From positions 26,209,732-26,273,731 of the forward strand of contig OU744449.1 in NCBI GenBank assembly GCA_916610825.1: DNA of 64,000 bases, written 5' to 3'. Below the pieces are notes generated by a model that did no database searches, had not been told where the DNA came from, and was given only the letters and a program-made list of their open reading frames with translations. This stretch comes from Haliclystus octoradiatus (taxonomy: Eukaryota; Cnidaria; Staurozoa; Stauromedusae; Haliclystidae). Below, piece by piece: positions 59,759-64,000 of this stretch; position 1 is the stretch's first letter, and every line of letters starts with the position of its first letter. Made by a program: the position numbers and the translations under genes.

Positions 59759-62700
59759 ATGATGTCGCGATTGCTCCTTATTTTCATTCACTTGACGCTA
59801 ATAACTGAAGCAACTTCTCAATGCCATTCACAACCTTCAACAATGACACAACGAATGTTTGAAAATTCAAGTTTAGCTGGCTTAACACCATTCAAAACAT
59901 TATCTGGCACTGGATATAATCAATTTATTTGCATAATGTTATGTAAACAAACTGAATTGTGCATTGCTGTCGTATCTATTCCTTTGATTCTTCGTCATGA
60001 ATGTAAGCTATATGAAGCAGAGGGTTTAACATCACAAAGTATTCATACAACCATTAATAACACACTGACTTTATTTATTCAAGTAAGTATGAAAACAAAT
60101 AACAGTCAAATTTCTTTTTTTTTACTTGTCAGAGAAAGAATAGACTGATGCTGCTATTACTCATTGCTGCAGAGAAAATTTTCGGACTCTGAGAATTTTT
60201 GCGAATTTAATCCTGAAAAAATGTTTTTCTCTTCGCTAGGAAATTTTTGCGAAATTCACTCGCAACCGAGGCTCCCAATCAACATCCAAGTCCTATAAAT
60301 TGGCCAGTGAAAAATCTTTCTAACTTCTGTATCTTTTCTAAAACAATTTTCTAGGGATAGAGTCAAGAGGATAGTGGTGGTCAAATTATCACCCTACAGT
60401 AAATGACCTTGAAAATTGACATCGATTCGTTGCAATAACAATAAGAATGACATGTCATGTGACCACAAGACTGTACCTGATTTGGCATTACTCTGTGAAC
60501 AATTATCCATGTTTAAGAAATATACCTATCTTACTTCTCATTCATTCATACTATTCAAACAGTTACTGTAGGGTCCATTATATATAATCTCAAGCAGACA
60601 TACTTCTTCAAGCTATATGAAAATTCTTAATTTCTTTAACTCAAGAGATCTTGAACTATGTACTTTGTGATGCTATTATTTTATGATTTTTTATCCATTT
60701 ACAGCCGCTATGTAACAAAACAACACTTGGTAAGTAGCTGTGTATGTCCGTGTAATGTTTCTTTGATTCAAATGATTTTTATATGAATAAAACCATCTGA
60801 GAAGCGCTACAGCGCGAAACTCTGAGTAACGGAGAAAATGTCTCGTTCCTTATTTTATATCTATACAGCTCTACTTACCAGTATTGAGCACTACATTGAT
60901 GTTTTGCTCATAGTAAATAAATTCACCTATTTATTAAATCAACATTGTTATTATTATATATAATATATATACATATATATATATACTATAGACTTGAAAA
61001 TGTTTATACATTTCAAAACAATATTCCTGAGGTAAAAAATATTTTCACAGAAACGCAGCGAAAGATAACAATATTATATCCTCAAAAATACTTATCTAAC
61101 GCTCAAAAGCGGATGCTCTTAGGCAGTGTCACAATCATCATCGGCTATCTTTCAGATATTTTACCTAACCATGGTGGCTACTCGCGAAGTCACATAATGG
61201 GCTGTCTATCTAAGTATATGTTCTAATACCGGAAGGCCCGGTGGGGGGGAGAAACTTTCATTGCGCTTCGACGGGGTCGTTCAAATGGAGCTTTGGCAGA
61301 ATGGCCATAAAAATTGCACATGATGAAAAAGATACCCCAAATATACTTTTATGAATGCCAAATTTAACCAAAAAAGAGTAAAGCAAAATTTCTTTTGCAC
61401 CATGAAAACTTTCAAAGGTGTCAAAAGGATACCTCAAAAAAAAATTCTGACTAAGCATACCCCCAAAAATTTTTTATGGATGTGGAAAAAGGTACCCTTT
61501 AATATTTAAACGTCCCCGTATACCCAAAGTATGGAAGTTACCCCCCGGGCCGGAAGGTTGATCGAATATGATTTGTTTGTATACTTGTTAATGCTATGCA
61601 GGTCTTGGTGAATGGTCTTCCTGGGAAAATGCGATATGCCAATATCCTTGTCCTTTTCTAAGAAGAAAATTGGTTAGAACTTGTCAACTTGTAGTTCCAG
61701 GATGTGGACATCCGCTGTGTGTGGGTAAAAATAGTATGCGTCTACCACCGAATAACTGTACTGTGTCCACATGCAGAGGTTGGTAGAGAAAATATTGTTT
61801 GTGTTGTTTGTTTGTTTGTTTGTTTGTTTGTTTGTTCGTGTATTTCATTTTGTACCTCATTTATTAATAAGGGATTTTTACAGAAAGTATTATCCCTATT
61901 TATATTTGGGTTAAGAAATTTGGCAACTACTGCTAGCTACTTATATTCCATCGTTGCGCATTGACAATCGAGACCTATCTGCCATGAAATCTGTTGAAAT
62001 TGATCTGCAGTGTCGTGGCTGAGATCAACGACGAGCGTTTAAAATCATTGCTCTCAGCGAAAAAAGCCCTTTCTCTTGAAATAGAGGGATGGTACGGGTG
62101 CCTGACACCGTCTACATTACTTACTTTATCTGTATTCCATTCGGTAGCACTTCTGAAAGCCATTTTGTAGGAATTTACAGTTAAGATAAAAAAATAATAA
62201 ATATTAAGAAAAATGTCATTAAACTATTATAAAACTTATTATACATACATGATTGTGACTCAAATGAAACTAATAACATTTACAGAACTAGGACCTACTG
62301 TGGATAATTCAATTTTGAAAGAATTAAGCGTACGTTTCGATTGTTTCTTCTACTAAAGAATTTCAAGCGTTGATGACTCTATTTGGGAAGTGATGTCGTC
62401 TGAAGTCAAATTTGATCTTTGAATCAACTAACATTAAATTAACTTAATATAATATATAATATAATGTTATTAAGCAACAATGTTTCAATTACATATTTTT
62501 GTTGAATGCCCCTCGTGATTCTTGTAGTAGGGAAAAATTCGAAATGGATGTTTAATTATTGCAATATGCTTTTCTTCGCTGTTCCCCAAAATAATGAGTA
62601 GACAACAAGACATTTGATGAAATTGTTATATTATTACACCTCAGTCAAAGGGAAAATAAATGTCTTTAGCTTTGACCTATATTTAAAATATTTAAAAGGT

Positions 62701-63152
62701 CAAAAAAAAAATGTTTTCGCTTTTGACTTAATTCCGAAACCAAACCTCTGTAGTTGTCCGAGGAGAGGATGAAGCATGGAATGCAGGTTAACTTAAATGA
62801 TATTTAATTAACATTTAAACCTTGATCCAACTGTAAAATTTTATTGTAGCAAACCCTTTGTATTGTCCTGAGTACTCACAACTTCTAGAAAGTATACCGT
62901 ACGTAATGCCAAACATTCAATACATTGAACTGATTTCTTTTCAGATTTGATCTCATAGCCAAATGAATAAATGTGGAAAATTAATGACTCATGTGCACTG
63001 ACTTGAGAACAAATATTTCTCAAATGTTAATATTAATTATGTATTGTTCACAGATTTAAATGAGTTGACACATCTAACTATGTCTGGAGTGTACATATTC
63101 AACATACTAGAAGTTGCAGTACCATTGAAGATAAAAGTTGTGAATGGCGCAG
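59759..63152 (+). CDS. Gene C: secreted protein with PAN-like and thrombospondin type-1 domains (multi-exon, incomplete)
   Basis: Exon 1 (59759-60082) encodes a signal peptide (MMSRLLLIFIHLTL to about residue 20) and a PAN/apple-like module with FICIMLCKQTELC and HECKLYE. Exon 2 (60705-60729) is a 25-base micro-exon. Exon 3 (61602-61778) encodes one TSP1 domain: GEWSSWENAIC, PCPFLRRKLVRTC, PGCGHPLC, NNCTVSTC; it has WSxW, the RxR layer and six cysteines, and is flanked by phase-1 introns as usual. Possible later exons are 62286-62329 and 63054-63152, but their phases do not join cleanly. Exons 1-3 join in frame with consensus donors (GTAAGT twice) and acceptors. The product is likely extracellular; TSP1 modules bind matrix or glycans. 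The gene probably continues past the window. Confidence 0.7.
60793..60832 (+). ncRNA. Degenerate hammerhead ribozyme motif in an intron of gene C (HHR 5)
   Basis: Stem I CCAT/ACGG with one mismatch, core CTGAGAA in place of CTGANGA, stem II GCGC-TACA-GCGC, GAA, stem III ACTC/GAGT. The core change falls at the position of the catalytic guanine (G12), so self-cleavage is unlikely. It is 60 nt downstream of the micro-exon donor, in the sense of the gene. Confidence 0.65.
60833..61601. other. Intron of gene C
   Basis: Contains a short (TA)n tract (60950-60985) and a GC-richer stretch around 61225-61260 and 61545-61555. No gene; ORFs in it are short and domainless. Confidence 0.4.
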
Positions 63153-64000
63153 GTATTGTAATGATAATGTGAGAGTTGAAATAAATTTTTACAAAAAGTT
63201 GTATCTCAATCCTGAAAATGACAAAGGTCAGTCAGATGTATGTATGTATGTATGTATGTATGTATGTATGTATGTATGTATGTATGTATGTATGTATGTA
63301 TGTATGTATGTATGTATGTATGTATGTATGTATGTATGTATGTATGTATGTATGTATGTATGTATGTATGTATGTATGTATGTATGTATGTATGTATGTA
63401 TGTATTCACGTATTACATAATATTTTGCATATGCATGGTTTTAGATATACATCCAGCTTTAATTAGCTTTAATTAATACCAATACTTACAATATCTTGTT
63501 CAATTGGATTTATCTAAAACTGATTTTTAAATTAAGCGATAGATTTAGATGTCATGGATTTCAACTGCGAGACACGTGATGGGATTTTGTGGTTGTAAGA
63601 TATTGCCAATTCGTAGGGAGACTTAGTCGATTTAAAGTCAGTTTTGGCTTCCTAATTGTTACATTTTTGCTTTAGTCTGCTGCACGAAATGTTAGTAGCA
63701 ATAGAGCTGTTGCGTGAACAAGCAGAAAAATGTAGGGAACCTAATTCGAAAACATGGCTTCTTTTCAACTTCGTAATTTCAACTTCGATTTGTATGGCCT
63801 TAAAAAAGGGACCCTAAGAGTGTACATTCAATACCGCCGTATATTTCAGACCATAAAAATCAAAGTTGGAGTGAAATTGCAGAGCCGTAAATAGAATAAT
63901 AAGCAAGAAGCAATGTTATTCTGTACATTTAAAGTTAACAATGTACTTTGGGCTTACGGCGCTTAATATTCGATCATTCTGCTTCGGTGATATTCGTTTT
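63153..64000. other. Right edge: intron or flank of gene C with a (TATG)n microsatellite
   Basis: Nothing beyond the microsatellite is supported. Any further exons of gene C lie outside or are too short for me to see. Confidence 0.4.
63237..63405. repeat. (TATG)n tetranucleotide microsatellite, about 169 bp
   Basis: Uninterrupted TGTA/TATG repeat; the Met-Tyr-Val-Cys ORFs on it are repeat translations. Confidence 0.97.

Noticed and set aside
63169..63476. Met-Tyr-Val-Cys repeat ORFs on both strands
   Set aside because: Translation of a (TATG)n microsatellite.

Overview
The window is animal nuclear DNA. It is AT-rich, intron-bearing and crowded with nested transposable elements. The host-like genes are small secreted or extracellular proteins (PAN/apple-like, TSP1, DNRLRE-like) with signal peptides and phase-1 introns, and the repeats are metazoan types: a CsRn1-like Ty3/gypsy element with a tRNA-Trp primer site, a Penelope-like element (PLE) with GIY-YIG domain and hammerhead ribozymes, a LINE, and large DNA transposons. 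I read it as an invertebrate but cannot name the phylum.

Layout. Positions 1-45627 are two tandem copies of a unit of about 16 kb (before insertions). Unit 1 runs from the window edge to about 22721; unit 2 runs from 22722 to about 45627. Each unit holds an X half (gene A with a decayed second exon, and gene B lying between its exons), a defective gypsy element, and a Y half (an intact-looking two-exon gene A). X and Y are older duplicates of each other. Four gene A copies begin at 1376, 20161, 29882 and 42301; only the Y copies (20161, 42301) keep a full second exon. Gene B is intact at 3127-4168 and frameshifted at 31657-32729.

After the unit duplicated, unit 1 gained a 6662-bp DNA transposon (8339-15000) inside its gypsy element. 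It has perfect 22-bp ends, a GTG target duplication and a 1533-codon ORF with an XPG/FEN1-like nuclease signature, so it is probably Academ-like. Unit 2 keeps the empty site at 36892-36894. Unit 2 instead gained a 5.8-kb insertion (22903-28712) holding a further element with a 145-bp satellite, and a hairpin insertion in its 3' LTR.

Positions 45628-56050 are pure repeat territory: a 779-bp MITE, a 2.7-kb element with 460-bp inverted ends and a 160-bp satellite, long (TAA)n arrays, and a PLE folded into an 837-bp inverted duplication. Five hammerhead ribozyme motifs lie between 46419 and 60832; those of the PLE are followed after about 45 nt by (TAA)n.

Positions 56278-58011 hold a decayed LINE on the minus strand. 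From 59759 a multi-exon gene (gene C: signal peptide, PAN-like, TSP1) runs toward the right edge, with a degenerate hammerhead in an intron. No tRNA, rRNA or CRISPR features were seen.
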